From the NCBI GenBank assembly GCA_020847175.1, contig JADLCM010000024.1, positions 1 through 64,000 on the forward strand: 64,000 nucleotides of DNA, read 5' to 3'. Made by a program: the position numbers and the translations under genes. Source of the DNA: Phycisphaerales bacterium (GTDB lineage Bacteria > Planctomycetota > Phycisphaerae > Phycisphaerales > UBA1924). The notes below the pieces were generated by a model. That model was not told the origin of the DNA. It made no database searches and saw only the letters and a program-made list of their open reading frames with translations. Shown here in pieces: positions 16,382 through 27,039 of this stretch. Position 1 is the stretch's first letter, and every line of letters starts with the position of its first letter.

Positions 16382-17101
16382 GTGGGGGAGTCTATCCGAC
16401 GGAGATGGCCCCGGGGTCGGGATGTCGCCCGGGAGCGGGGGTTCACCCTCGTTGAACTGCTCGTGACCCTCGCCATCATCGGCGTGCTCTCGGCGATCCT
16501 GCTGCCGGCCCTGGCCGGGGCGAGAGAAGGAGCCCGGGGCGCCCGCTGCCTGGTCAACCTTCGCGACATGGCCCGCATCACCACGATGTACGCCGATGCC
16601 AACGAAGGGCGGACTCCGGCGCTGGGCGTGCCGTACACGCGGCTGCCCTTCTGGGCTCTCGTCCTCCAGAGCGAGGCCGGGCGGCCGGGCGAGGGCACCG
16701 AGATGTACGGCCGGGACGGCCTGCTGGTGTGCCCCAGCGCCCGCACGCGCTACGGCGCCGAGATGGAGCGGACCTACGCGATCAATGTCACCGGACACGC
16801 GGGAGCGCCGGGCGACATCGGCAACTACGACCTCGCCGAGACGTTCATCCGCATCAATCTGGTCGTTTCGGCGAGCGAGGCGATCATCTATGCGGATTCG
16901 GCCATCGCCAACTTCGATTCGGGCGCCCCGCCGACCACGCGAACCGCGAGCGTCATCGATTTTCGCGACCCGGTTCACGTGCAGGACCGCCTCGGACTCC
17001 ATCATGCCCCCGGGAGATCGCGCTTCCAGGGGGCGATGGTTGACGGGAGCGCGGGCGGGCACCGGGAGGTCCGGAGCCGATGGCGCGATCCGCTTCCGTA
17101 G
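16382..17101 (+). CDS. Type II secretion/type IV pilus-like pseudopilin
   Basis: A 239-residue protein. The prepilin motif RERGFTLVELLVTLAIIGVLSAILLPAL gives peptidase cleavage after Gly, with a Glu at +5 and a hydrophobic alpha-helix. The globular part has the ARCLVNLRDMARITTMYADANEG block common in planctomycete pseudopilins. It ends with an H....DG-like element (LGLHHAPG...AMVDGS), close to the H-X9-DG tail but with a longer spacing. The start GTG 16382 has GAGAGG 5 nt upstream and gives a leader of normal size. ATG 16319 would overlap the start of the divergent small gene. The protein is probably a minor pseudopilin inserted in the inner membrane. No other pilus genes are adjacent. Confidence 0.85.
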   Translation: MGESIRRRWPRGRDVARERGFTLVELLVTLAIIGVLSAILLPALAGAREGARGARCLVNLRDMARITTMYADANEGRTPALGVPYTRLPFWALVLQSEAGRPGEGTEMYGRDGLLVCPSARTRYGAEMERTYAINVTGHAGAPGDIGNYDLAETFIRINLVVSASEAIIYADSAIANFDSGAPPTTRTASVIDFRDPVHVQDRLGLHHAPGRSRFQGAMVDGSAGGHREVRSRWRDPLP

Positions 17102-17176
17102 ACGTGAAGCGCGCGGGGCATCGGCGCGCCTTGACGACGCCGTGGCGCCCGGCTTCGCGTCACCCATGCCTCGGGG

Positions 17177-18334
17177 CTACCGCATCACCTCGTCGAGCAG
17201 TTCCGAAACACCCTGGCCGTGGGTCGCAACGGTCTCGTAGACAGGCCGCCGCCCGGCGATATCGCGCAGTTCGCGCACGAGATCGTTCTGGTTCGGGTGG
17301 TCAGCCTTGTTCGCGACAAAGACATCCGCGATTTCGAGGATTCCGGCCTTGTCCATCTGGATCGCATCACCCATGCCCGGGGTGAGCACGACGAGAGTGC
17401 GATCGACATGGTCGCGGATGCGCGTTTCGTTCTGGCCGGCGCCGACGGTCTCGATGAACAGGGTGTCGAAGGCCTCCGGGCCCTCGGCCGCGCCGCCGAT
17501 CAGGTCAATCAGATCGCCGATGGCGGTGTAGTCTTCGCCGCGGATGGCGAGAGAGCGGTAATAGACGCTCTCGCCGAGCCGGTTGAAATCTACGCGGAGC
17601 CGGTCGCCGAGCAGCGCGCCGCCGGTGATCGGGCTCTTGGGGTCGAACGCGACGACGGCGACGCGCCCGAGGGGCGATCCGGCCTGGGCCCGGCGGGTGA
17701 ACTCAGACGCAAGCTGAGCCACGAGGGTGCTCTTGCCGGCACCGGGCGAGCCGGTGACGCCGATGACGCGCCTGGGGCGACGTCGCCTCGCATCGGCCCG
17801 CACCGGGAGAGCCGCGTGGGCGAGGGAAAGATCGCGGGCCAGCTGGGCTGTGGGGTGGGCCGTGGGCACCCGCTGGGCGTAGGGCGTGACGGTCGAACGC
17901 ACTGCATCGACAATATCAAGCAGTCCGACGCCGGTGGTGAAGCAGGCCGCGATGCCTGCCTCTTTGAGCTTCGGGATGTCCTCCTGGGGCAGGATGCCGC
18001 CCATGTGGACGGGGAGGTCGGGGCGTCCCATGCGGGCGAGGTCACCCACGAGGCGAGGCCCGAGCACGAGGTGCGAGTTGCTCATCATGCTCGCGGCGAT
18101 CACGTCGCAGTCTTCGTCGCGGGCGGAAATGGCCAGGGACTTGGGGGTCTGCCAGAGGCCGGAGTAAATCACATGCACCCCGGAGTCGCGCAGGGCCCGC
18201 GCGATCACCTTGACCCCGCGGTCGTGTCCATCCAGGCCCATCTTGCCCAGCAGCACCCGGGGGCGGTGGTGCAGGTCGGCGCACCGGTCCTTCTTCTCGA
18301 ACTCGCTCGTGGGGGCGTCGAGGGTGTGGGTCAT
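17177..18334 (-). CDS. Cobalamin-binding domain fused to MeaB/ArgK-type GTPase
   Basis: A 385-residue protein from ATG 18334, with GGAG 5 nt upstream. Residues about 24-150 form a B12-binding domain with the base-off signature LDGHDRG (35-40, H37 as cobalt ligand), SGLWQTP and MGGILPQEDIPKL, as in methylmalonyl-CoA mutase small domains. Residues about 185-385 form a G3E-family GTPase. The Walker A is GSPGAGKS (195-202), with DPKSPITGGALLGDR, FIETVGAGQNE and NKADHPNQ as the base-recognition region. MeaB proteins load and protect the mutase cofactor. The order matches the first two modules of IcmF, but the catalytic TIM-barrel is missing and no mutase large-subunit gene lies in the window. It probably serves a separate acyl-CoA mutase. 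Confidence 0.88.
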   Translation of the reverse strand: MTHTLDAPTSEFEKKDRCADLHHRPRVLLGKMGLDGHDRGVKVIARALRDSGVHVIYSGLWQTPKSLAISARDEDCDVIAASMMSNSHLVLGPRLVGDLARMGRPDLPVHMGGILPQEDIPKLKEAGIAACFTTGVGLLDIVDAVRSTVTPYAQRVPTAHPTAQLARDLSLAHAALPVRADARRRRPRRVIGVTGSPGAGKSTLVAQLASEFTRRAQAGSPLGRVAVVAFDPKSPITGGALLGDRLRVDFNRLGESVYYRSLAIRGEDYTAIGDLIDLIGGAAEGPEAFDTLFIETVGAGQNETRIRDHVDRTLVVLTPGMGDAIQMDKAGILEIADVFVANKADHPNQNDLVRELRDIAGRRPVYETVATHGQGVSELLDEVMR

Positions 18335-18439
18335 GCTCGCTCCGACGTGGTGCACGCCCGCCCGGCGGCTGCCCGAGCGGGGACTTCACTCCATCGTAGA
18401 GCGTCGTCAGGCGTCGTCCAAGAGTTTCGGTGCACCAGC

Positions 18440-18463
18440 AAAAACGCCCGGCAGGGCCGGGCG
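18440..18463 (-). terminator. Terminator of the lipoprotein gene 18502-19053
   Basis: On the minus strand CGCCCGGC and GCCGGGCG (18463-18456 and 18452-18445) close a 3-nt loop, followed by TTTTTGC. It sits between the lipoprotein stop and the fusion gene's start. Confidence 0.8.
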
Positions 18464-18501
18464 TATGGTGATCTGACAGAACCGGGCTGAGCGATGCCCG
18501 A

Positions 18502-19053
18502 TCAGGCCCGCTTCAGAATGAAGGCGAAGGGAACTTCAGGAATCTGGAGTTCGAGCTTGCCGTTCTTGATGGTGCCGGTGGCGGCCGAAGGCTCCACGTC
18601 CTTGCCGTCGTCCTTGTTGCGGATCATCTCGTAGTTCGCGCCGGCCTTCTTCCACGTGCCGCTCGACGAAGTGTTCTCGCCCTCGGGGCCCGTGCCGCTG
18701 GAAGACCAGGTGCCGTCAGCCTTGACTTCGACCGTCATCTTGAGTTGGTCGGCCATGGCGAGCCCAGCCTGAATCATGGGGTTGTCCATGGTCAGATCGG
18801 CGGGCATGCCCGGCTGCTTCTTCATCTCCTCGAACATGATCTTCTTGAGCGCTTCGGCGTCCATCGTCCAGGTGCCCACAATGGCCTCGGCAGTTGCTCC
18901 GCCACCACCACCACCGCCGCCACCGCCCTTGTCGGTGGTGCCGCCGGTCTTTGCGGTCTTGCCCGTATCGCCGGTCTTGCCCGAGTCATCCTTCTTGCCG
19001 CAGCCGGAGAGCACGAGGCCGAGGACGAGGCACGATCCCCACAAAATTCGCAT
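18502..19053 (-). CDS. Lipoprotein with poly-Gly linker, lipocalin-like body
   Basis: A 183-residue protein from ATG 19053. It has a signal peptide with lipobox LSGC (C18), then a Lys/Asp/Gly/Thr-rich linker (about 19-52) that includes ten consecutive Gly residues. The body (about 57-183) reads AIVGTWTMD ... VEVKADGTWSSSGTG ... SSGTWKKAGANYEMIRN ... TIKNGKLELQ. This is a strand-repeat pattern like small lipocalin/DUF-type domains that test GTW and GTI strands. The Gly run is encoded by a CCA/CCG-type repeat, so its length may vary between strains. It has its own terminator and is divergent from the usp gene. Function is unknown, and the family assignment is tentative. Confidence 0.72.
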   Translation of the reverse strand: MRILWGSCLVLGLVLSGCGKKDDSGKTGDTGKTAKTGGTTDKGGGGGGGGGGATAEAIVGTWTMDAEALKKIMFEEMKKQPGMPADLTMDNPMIQAGLAMADQLKMTVEVKADGTWSSSGTGPEGENTSSSGTWKKAGANYEMIRNKDDGKDVEPSAATGTIKNGKLELQIPEVPFAFILKRA

Positions 19054-19135
19054 GAGTTGATCCTTTTTCTGAGGTATTCAGAGCTATAAGGATACCACTG
19101 AATCTCCTGAAGTCCCGTTCCCTGGAGGTCCATCC

Positions 19136-19957
19136 ATGCTCAAGCGGATCATCGTGGCCTTTGATGGCACCGAACTGGCCCGTGAAGCCCTGGCGTACGG
19201 CGTGGAGATCGCCCGGGCGGCGGGCGTGCCGGTCACGCTCCTTCGGGCCATCGAGCCGCCTTCCGCGCCGCCGGTGATGCCCGACCCGGCGCTCGCGATG
19301 GGGGACGTTCTCGTGGATGCCTCCGGGGCTGCGGCGGAACTGGCCGCCCAGCGCGAGCGGGCGGAGCGTGAAATGCCGGAGTCGCAGGCCTTTGTAGCCA
19401 AGGCGGGCGTCGCCTGCGACGTGGTGCTCGGCGAGGGCATGTTGCATGAGGTGCTTCGGACCTTGGCCGACCCGACCGACCTCATCTGCGCGGGGTTCGC
19501 GGGGCGGTTTGCATCCACCCGAATCGGGTCTCGAGCCCAGGCTCTGGTGCGTGAGGGGCCCTGCCCGGTCCTGCTCGCGAGCGGGCCGATGCGCGACCTC
19601 TCGCGCGTGCTGGTCAGCTTTGACGGTTCGGGCGAGGCGGAGCACGCGGTGCGCTGGGGTGCGGCCCTGGCCGAGCAGGTGCGTTGGCCCGTGTCGGTGG
19701 TCGTGTCACCCGGCAGCCGGGGGCTCGACGCGAACCTCGTGCGGGCCCAGGAACTGGCTCCCCAGGCCGGAGTGATTCACTTCGGGGCGGCGGGCTCGGG
19801 CGAGAGCGAGCAGATCGCCGAGGCGTCGCGCCACACCGGCGCTGCGCTTGTGGTCATGGGGGCACACCACGACCATTGGCTGCATCGGCTGATGTTCGGC
19901 GATTCCACCCTTCGCCGGGCACGTGAGTTGAATGCCCCGGTCATTCTCGTGCGTTGA
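19136..19957 (+). CDS. Tandem universal stress protein
   Basis: A 273-residue protein from ATG 19136, with CTGGAGG 8 nt upstream. It has two UspA-like halves. The first (1-150) starts LKRIIVAFDGTELAREAL and ends GSRAQALVREGPCPVLLAS, an ATP-binding-type G-X9-G(S/T) tail variant. The second (about 155-273) starts SRVLVSFDGSGEAEHAVRW and ends LVVMGAHH...FGDSTLRRARELNAPVILVR. Proteins of this family bind ATP or other nucleotides and are induced by stress. The second half is shorter than usual. It lies 61 nt upstream of the metal ATPase, so the two may be co-transcribed. A TATAAG box at 19085-19090 is a possible -10. Confidence 0.9.
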   Translation: MLKRIIVAFDGTELAREALAYGVEIARAAGVPVTLLRAIEPPSAPPVMPDPALAMGDVLVDASGAAAELAAQRERAEREMPESQAFVAKAGVACDVVLGEGMLHEVLRTLADPTDLICAGFAGRFASTRIGSRAQALVREGPCPVLLASGPMRDLSRVLVSFDGSGEAEHAVRWGAALAEQVRWPVSVVVSPGSRGLDANLVRAQELAPQAGVIHFGAAGSGESEQIAEASRHTGAALVVMGAHHDHWLHRLMFGDSTLRRARELNAPVILVR

Positions 19958-20018
19958 GATCGGGGCTCAAGCACGCCCGATTGGACGTGCGTGCGTTCCG
20001 GACCGATGATCTTGGTGC

Positions 20019-22046
20019 ATGTCACACGTCCATTCTCACACGGCGACCCCGCGGCGCTGGTTCGTGCCGGGCGCCCTCACGGGCGCGATCGTCTGCGGAG
20101 CGCTCCTGCTGGCGTGGTACCTCCTCGCGGTGGTGTCGGGCGCATCATGGGCGGCGTGGATGGTCTGGGCATCACTCGCCGTCGGCCTGCTCTACGCCCT
20201 GCCCGCCGCGGGCGAGGCCCTGGGGGCGCGCCGGGTGGACATCGACGTGCTGATGGTGCTCGGGGCGGTCTTTGCCGCGGCAGTGGGGCATCCGAATGAA
20301 GGCTCGCTCCTGCTGTTCCTCTTCGTGCTCTCCGGGGCACTGGAGGACCGGGCCATGGAACGGACCAGGCGGGAGATCGAGTCGCTGCACGCCCTGATGC
20401 CCACCCAGGCGCTCGTGCGCCGGGGCGAGTCATGGGTGGAAGCGCCGCCGGAGAGCCTCGTGCCCGGCGACGAGATCCGCATCCGACCGGGCGACAGCGT
20501 GCCGGTGGATGCGCGGGTGCTGGAAGGAACCTCGACGCTGGACCAAAGCGCGCTGACCGGGGAGAGCCTGCCCCGCGGCGTGGGTCCCGGCGAGGCCATC
20601 TTTGCCGGCACCATCAACCGCGAGGCCGTGCTCACGGCCCGAGTCACGAAAGCCGCCTCGCAGTCGAGCGTGCAGCGGATCCTGCGCCTCGTGACCGAGG
20701 CGCGCGAGCAGCGCGAGCCGATGCAACGCCTGATCGACCGGTTCAGCGAGCCGTACACATGGGGCGTGCTCATCGCGAGCACGATCACGCTGCTGGCGTG
20801 GCGCTACGGCCTCAAGCATGAATGGGAGGAGGCCGCGTACACCGCGATCACGCTGCTCATCGTCGCCTCGCCGTGCGCCCTGATCATCGCGACGCCGACC
20901 GCCACCCTCGCGGGAATCGCCCGCGGCGCCCGCTCGGGCGTGCTGTTCAAGGGAGGCGACGCGATGGAACGCCTCGCCCGCCTCGGGGCTGTGTGCTTCG
21001 ACAAGACCGGCACGCTCACGGTGGGGCGTCCGCGGCTGAGCGAGGTTCGACCCGCGGCGTGGAGTGATGAAGCCCACCTGCTCGCCATCGCCGCGGGCCT
21101 GGAGGCCGATTCGACCCACCCGCTCGCGTCGGCGGTGCGCGACGGGGCTGCGGGGCGCGGCATCGCGCCGGCGGCCGTGCGCGATGTGCGGTCGGTCGCG
21201 GGGCGCGGCCTCGAAGGAGTGCTCGGCGACGAGCGCGTCGCGGTGGGCAACGCGGCGTTCACGAGCGAGATCACACCGGAGTGCCTCCGCGCGCACATCC
21301 GCGACACGCTCGGAGAAATCCGGGCCGGCGGCGCGATCGGCACGGTGGTGGCGCGCTCGGGCGCGGGGGACGACCCGGGCGAAGCGGGCGTGCTGGTGAT
21401 GCGCGACGTCGTCCGTCCCGGCGCGGCGCGCATGGTGCGCGACCTGCACGCGATCGGCGTGCGCCCGCTGCGCATGCTGACCGGCGACAACCGGGTGACC
21501 GCGGAACTCGTCGCGACCGAACTCGGCCTCGATGCGTGGGATGCGGAACTCCTCCCCGAGGACAAGCTCACCCGCGTCAAGGCGACGCGCCCGAGCAAGG
21601 CCGGGGCTGCGGTCGGCGTCATCGGAGACGGCGTGAACGATACCCCCGCCCTCGCCGCCGCGGATGTTTCCATCGCGATCGGGTCGATCGGCTCCGACGC
21701 GGCGCTGGAGAGTGCCGACATCGTGCTGCTCTCGGATGACCTGGGCGAAGTGCCGTGGGCGGTGCGCCTGGCGCGCCGGGTACGCCGGACGATCAGGGCC
21801 AATCTGGTGATCGCCCTCTCGGTGATCGTGGTGATGGGGTTGTTCACCCTCGTCGGTTCGGCCCTGGGCGCGCCGGTTCCGCTGGGAGTCGGCGTGCTCG
21901 CGCACGAGGGCGGCACGCTGCTCGTCGTGGCCAACTCACTGCTTATCCTGGGGTTTCGCAGGCGGGCGGCCGCGCCCAGCGCTGCGCCTGAGGATCACGT
22001 GGAGCGGAAGGGACTCGAACCCTCGACCCCTAGCTTGCAAAGCTAG
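20019..22046 (+). CDS. P1B-type heavy-metal-translocating ATPase (P1B-4-like)
   Basis: A 675-residue protein from ATG 20019. Core P-type motifs are present: TGES (180-183), the transmembrane metal site SPC (284-286), the phosphorylated DKTGT (D328), the HP motif in DSTHPLASAV, MLTGDN and GDGVNDTPALAAAD. The last membrane helix carries HEGGT (629-633). SPC together with HEGGT is the signature of P1B-4 pumps (CoaT/CtpD/CzcP), reported for Co, Fe, Zn and related ions. There is no N-terminal heavy-metal-associated domain, only a short His-containing tail. The last 15 residues are read antisense through a tRNA-Ala gene, so the natural C-terminus may be partly accidental. It probably exports transition metals. 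Confidence 0.92.
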   Translation: MSHVHSHTATPRRWFVPGALTGAIVCGALLLAWYLLAVVSGASWAAWMVWASLAVGLLYALPAAGEALGARRVDIDVLMVLGAVFAAAVGHPNEGSLLLFLFVLSGALEDRAMERTRREIESLHALMPTQALVRRGESWVEAPPESLVPGDEIRIRPGDSVPVDARVLEGTSTLDQSALTGESLPRGVGPGEAIFAGTINREAVLTARVTKAASQSSVQRILRLVTEAREQREPMQRLIDRFSEPYTWGVLIASTITLLAWRYGLKHEWEEAAYTAITLLIVASPCALIIATPTATLAGIARGARSGVLFKGGDAMERLARLGAVCFDKTGTLTVGRPRLSEVRPAAWSDEAHLLAIAAGLEADSTHPLASAVRDGAAGRGIAPAAVRDVRSVAGRGLEGVLGDERVAVGNAAFTSEITPECLRAHIRDTLGEIRAGGAIGTVVARSGAGDDPGEAGVLVMRDVVRPGAARMVRDLHAIGVRPLRMLTGDNRVTAELVATELGLDAWDAELLPEDKLTRVKATRPSKAGAAVGVIGDGVNDTPALAAADVSIAIGSIGSDAALESADIVLLSDDLGEVPWAVRLARRVRRTIRANLVIALSVIVVMGLFTLVGSALGAPVPLGVGVLAHEGGTLLVVANSLLILGFRRRAAAPSAAPEDHVERKGLEPSTPSLQS

Positions 22047-22072
22047 TGCTCTACCAGTTGAGCTACCGCCCC
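22000..22072 (-). tRNA. tRNA-Ala(TGC)
   Basis: It is read 22072 to 22000 (73 nt, CCA not encoded). The acceptor arm GGGGCGG/CCGCTCC contains the G3-U70 wobble pair that defines alanine tRNAs. The D arm (AGCTCA...TGGTAGAGC), anticodon arm CTAGC-TTTGCAA-GCTAG with anticodon TGC at 22039-22037, and T arm with GGTTCGAGTCC are all intact. Its 3' part overlaps, antisense, the last 47 nt of the P-type ATPase reading frame. Confidence 0.96.
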
Positions 22073-22292
22073 GAATCGGACCAACGGCCCGAGGCCAAGT
22101 TTAGCCCTGCCGCGGTTATCGACCCGGCGTCGCCGGCCCCCGGACGCAGGCCCGACCGGCGCGCCCGGTGCAGGCGATCCGGGTGAGGTCCGGCAATATC
22201 TGCGCGTACCCACTTTGGTTCACCGGCTCCCCGGGGAATCCGAAACTCGTCTCCGGAGAGATCGCGGTCGATCCGCGAGGCGAGGAGAGGTC

Positions 22293-23546
22293 ATGCCCCG
22301 AGCCCCCCGGCTGTCGGTGCTGCTGATGTGCGCTGCCTCGCTCGGGGCGCTCCATCTGACCCAGCAGGCACGCGGGGCGACGCCCCCGGGAGGCGGGCGC
22401 GAATCTCCGGCCCGCGCGGCGCTCGAGCGCGGGTGGCAGGCCATGCAGGCGGGGCACCTCCGCGAGGCGGACCTGTGGCTCCGGGCCGCGTGGACGCATG
22501 AGGAGACCCGGGGAGAGGCCGCGGAATCGCTCTGGTCGCTCCAGCAGGATCCCGACTTCGACACCGATGCCGAAGAGAAGGCGGTGGGCGAGGTTGAAGC
22601 TGCGCTCGGGCCGGCCTTTCGACGCATGGAGTCGGCTCACTTCGTGGTGCTGAGCGACAGCGACCCGGAGTGGGTTCGCTCTCGCCTGGCGATGATGGAA
22701 CACACGCGGCGCGAGTTCTTCCGCGTCGCCCGGTCTCTGAACCTGCCCGTGGTGCCCCACGAGCGCAAGCTGCTCTGCATCCTGATCGAGTCGTACGACG
22801 ACTTCATCGCGTACTCCGCCGAGCACGACGGCATCTCGGCGGCGTGGATCGCCGGGTACTACTCCCTGCCTCACAACCGGGTGGTGTTCTACAACGACGT
22901 GAACGGTCCCGCCTTTTCGCCCCGCCTCGAGACGCTCGCTGAGCGTCACCGGGCGTCCAAGGTGCGTCACGCCGGCGCGGCAGCGCCGACGGGGGCGCAC
23001 GAGGCCCGCGACCCGGCCCGGGAGACGGAGCAGGCGATGCGCGAGGTCGAGCGCCTTGCCTCTGACTTCTCCGTCGCCAAGACCGTGCATGAGACGGTTC
23101 ACCTGCTCTCGTTCAACACCGGACTGCAGTCTCCGTCGCGCGCGTATCCCATCTGGCTGAGTGAGGGCCTGGCCTCGAACTTCGAGACGCCGGATACGTC
23201 GGGGACCTTCGGGCCGGGCATGGTGTCCAGCGAGCGCGAGCGCACGTTCGCCCGCCTGCTCGAATCGGGGCGTCTGATGCCGCTGGGCCGCCTGGTCGGA
23301 CTGGCGGAAGTGCCCCCGGACGAGACGCAGGCCGTGGAGCAGGTGTATGCGCAGGCGCACGTGCTCTTCGCGCACCTCTATGCCACGCGCCGGGTCAGCC
23401 TTGGAAGATACTTTGAAGACCTGAGCGCCCGCACCGGCTCGACCAGCGCCGCAGATCACGTGCGCATCTTCGAGCGGTGCTTCGGCACCGTGCGCGACAT
23501 CGAGGAAGAACTCGCCAGTTCGGCCCGCAAGGCGGGACGTCGATAA
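22293..23546 (+). CDS. DUF1570 metalloprotease-like exported protein
   Basis: A 417-residue protein from ATG 22293, with GGAGAGG 2-3 nt closer than usual. It has a signal peptide (SVLLMCAASLGALHL...ARGA). Residues 30-90 are helical, TPR-like. Residues about 110-200 read HFVVLSDSDPEWVRSRLAMMEHTRREFF and LLCILIESYDDF, typical of DUF1570. HETVH (266-270) matches the HExxH zinc motif, and WLSEGLASNFE places E291 about 20 residues on, as in gluzincins. The family is common in planctomycetes. Peptidase activity is predicted but unproven. The gene stands alone after the tRNA. Confidence 0.85.
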   Translation: MPRAPRLSVLLMCAASLGALHLTQQARGATPPGGGRESPARAALERGWQAMQAGHLREADLWLRAAWTHEETRGEAAESLWSLQQDPDFDTDAEEKAVGEVEAALGPAFRRMESAHFVVLSDSDPEWVRSRLAMMEHTRREFFRVARSLNLPVVPHERKLLCILIESYDDFIAYSAEHDGISAAWIAGYYSLPHNRVVFYNDVNGPAFSPRLETLAERHRASKVRHAGAAAPTGAHEARDPARETEQAMREVERLASDFSVAKTVHETVHLLSFNTGLQSPSRAYPIWLSEGLASNFETPDTSGTFGPGMVSSERERTFARLLESGRLMPLGRLVGLAEVPPDETQAVEQVYAQAHVLFAHLYATRRVSLGRYFEDLSARTGSTSAADHVRIFERCFGTVRDIEEELASSARKAGRR

Positions 23547-23599
23547 CGCCGACGGGCGCGACTCGGCGTCGGGCGTCTGCCGCAACTCAAGCCAAAGAG

Positions 23600-23626
23600 A
23601 TGAGGCGGGGGAATGCCCCGCCTCAT
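23600..23626 (-). terminator. Probable terminator downstream of dnaK
   Basis: An 11-bp stem, ATGAGGCGGGG/CCCCGCCTCAT, has a 5-nt loop. On the minus strand it is followed by CTCTTTGG, a weak T tract. It lies between the convergent DUF1570 and dnaK genes and may serve both. Confidence 0.6.
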
Positions 23627-23651
23627 GGTCTGCCTCGCCCGCTCTTCAGGG

Positions 23652-26323
<2,672 letters not shown>

Positions 26324-26378
26324 GGCGCATGGCAAGCCGGCGATCCACCGTTGGCAGCCGCGTCGGTGACGGAGACGA

Positions 26379-26657
26379 TCACCGCCGCACTTCAAAGGCC
26401 AACTCATCGCGAGTCGGGAGGGAGCGTGCCTCGACGCTCGACAGGTTGGCGTTCATGCGTGCGCGGACGGCATCGACGAAGAGATCGAGTTCCAGAGGTG
26501 TCCCTTGCGCCTCCATGCGCACGGATCCGTCCGGTTCATTGCGGACCCAGCCCGTGACCTCGAAGCTCTGCGCGATGGTGCGGGTGGTGGCGCGAAAGCC
26601 GACCCCCTGCACCCTTCCCCGAAACACGATCTCTCGACGTTCGATGCTTTCGGGCAC
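26379..26657 (-). CDS. acyP: Acylphosphatase
   Basis: A 92-residue protein from GTG 26657, with AGGAG 7 nt upstream. The family core GRVQGVGFRATT holds the catalytic Arg (R22), and GWVRNEPDGSVRMEAQG holds the catalytic Asn (N40). The helix LELDLFVDAVRA follows. Length and motif spacing match the family, in which the enzyme hydrolyses carboxyl-phosphate bonds such as in acetyl phosphate. Upstream in-frame codons to 26774 lack similarity and an RBS. It is convergent with the SDR-like gene. Confidence 0.92.
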   Translation of the reverse strand: MPESIERREIVFRGRVQGVGFRATTRTIAQSFEVTGWVRNEPDGSVRMEAQGTPLELDLFVDAVRARMNANLSSVEARSLPTRDELAFEVRR

Positions 26658-27039
26658 GAGATGCTCCTGAATCGGGGGCGAGGCGACGATGCACCGGCAG
26701 GCGCCGTTCTCGGACCGGCGCCGCACGCCCGCATTGTTTCCGGTCCGGCCCGGGACAATCGTTCCAGGGGTCATGCTCCGCGCAAGCCTCAGAATCGCAA
26801 TCCCCCGTGCTCCCTTCCTAACCTGTGGTAGCCTTGAGTGACAGCGCGACTTTGGTCCGGTCGGCGGATACTCCTCCGCGCGGGCATGTCAATCTCTCGC
26901 GCTGCGAAGATCGGGTGTCGGGTGCGCACGGGGGCGCATGGCTCCGGGGCGGGTCGCCGCGCCGGGAGCGTTGAGAAGTTGGAAGGCCGGGCGGCTACGG
27001 TCCCGCGGCGCGGGAGTGGCCGCGCCGGCGAGAGGTTGC
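26658..27039. other. 382-bp intergenic region between acylphosphatase and dnaG
   Basis: No gene is recognised. A short hairpin, GCGGA-TACTCC-TCCGC, lies near 26864-26879, and an ATTGT/ACAAT inverted repeat flanks a CCGG-rich stretch near 26735-26760. It should hold the divergent promoters of acylphosphatase and the dnaG-rpoD operon, but no -35/-10 pair stands out. Confidence 0.4.

Noticed and set aside
20430-21905. A 491-residue antisense frame over the metal ATPase
   Set aside because: Arg/His/Ala-rich composition without a family; the plus-strand ATPase has every motif.
26938-27039. An N-terminal extension of DnaG
   Set aside because: Arg/Gly/Ala-rich codons without similarity. The zinc domain starts normally after GTG 27040/27046.
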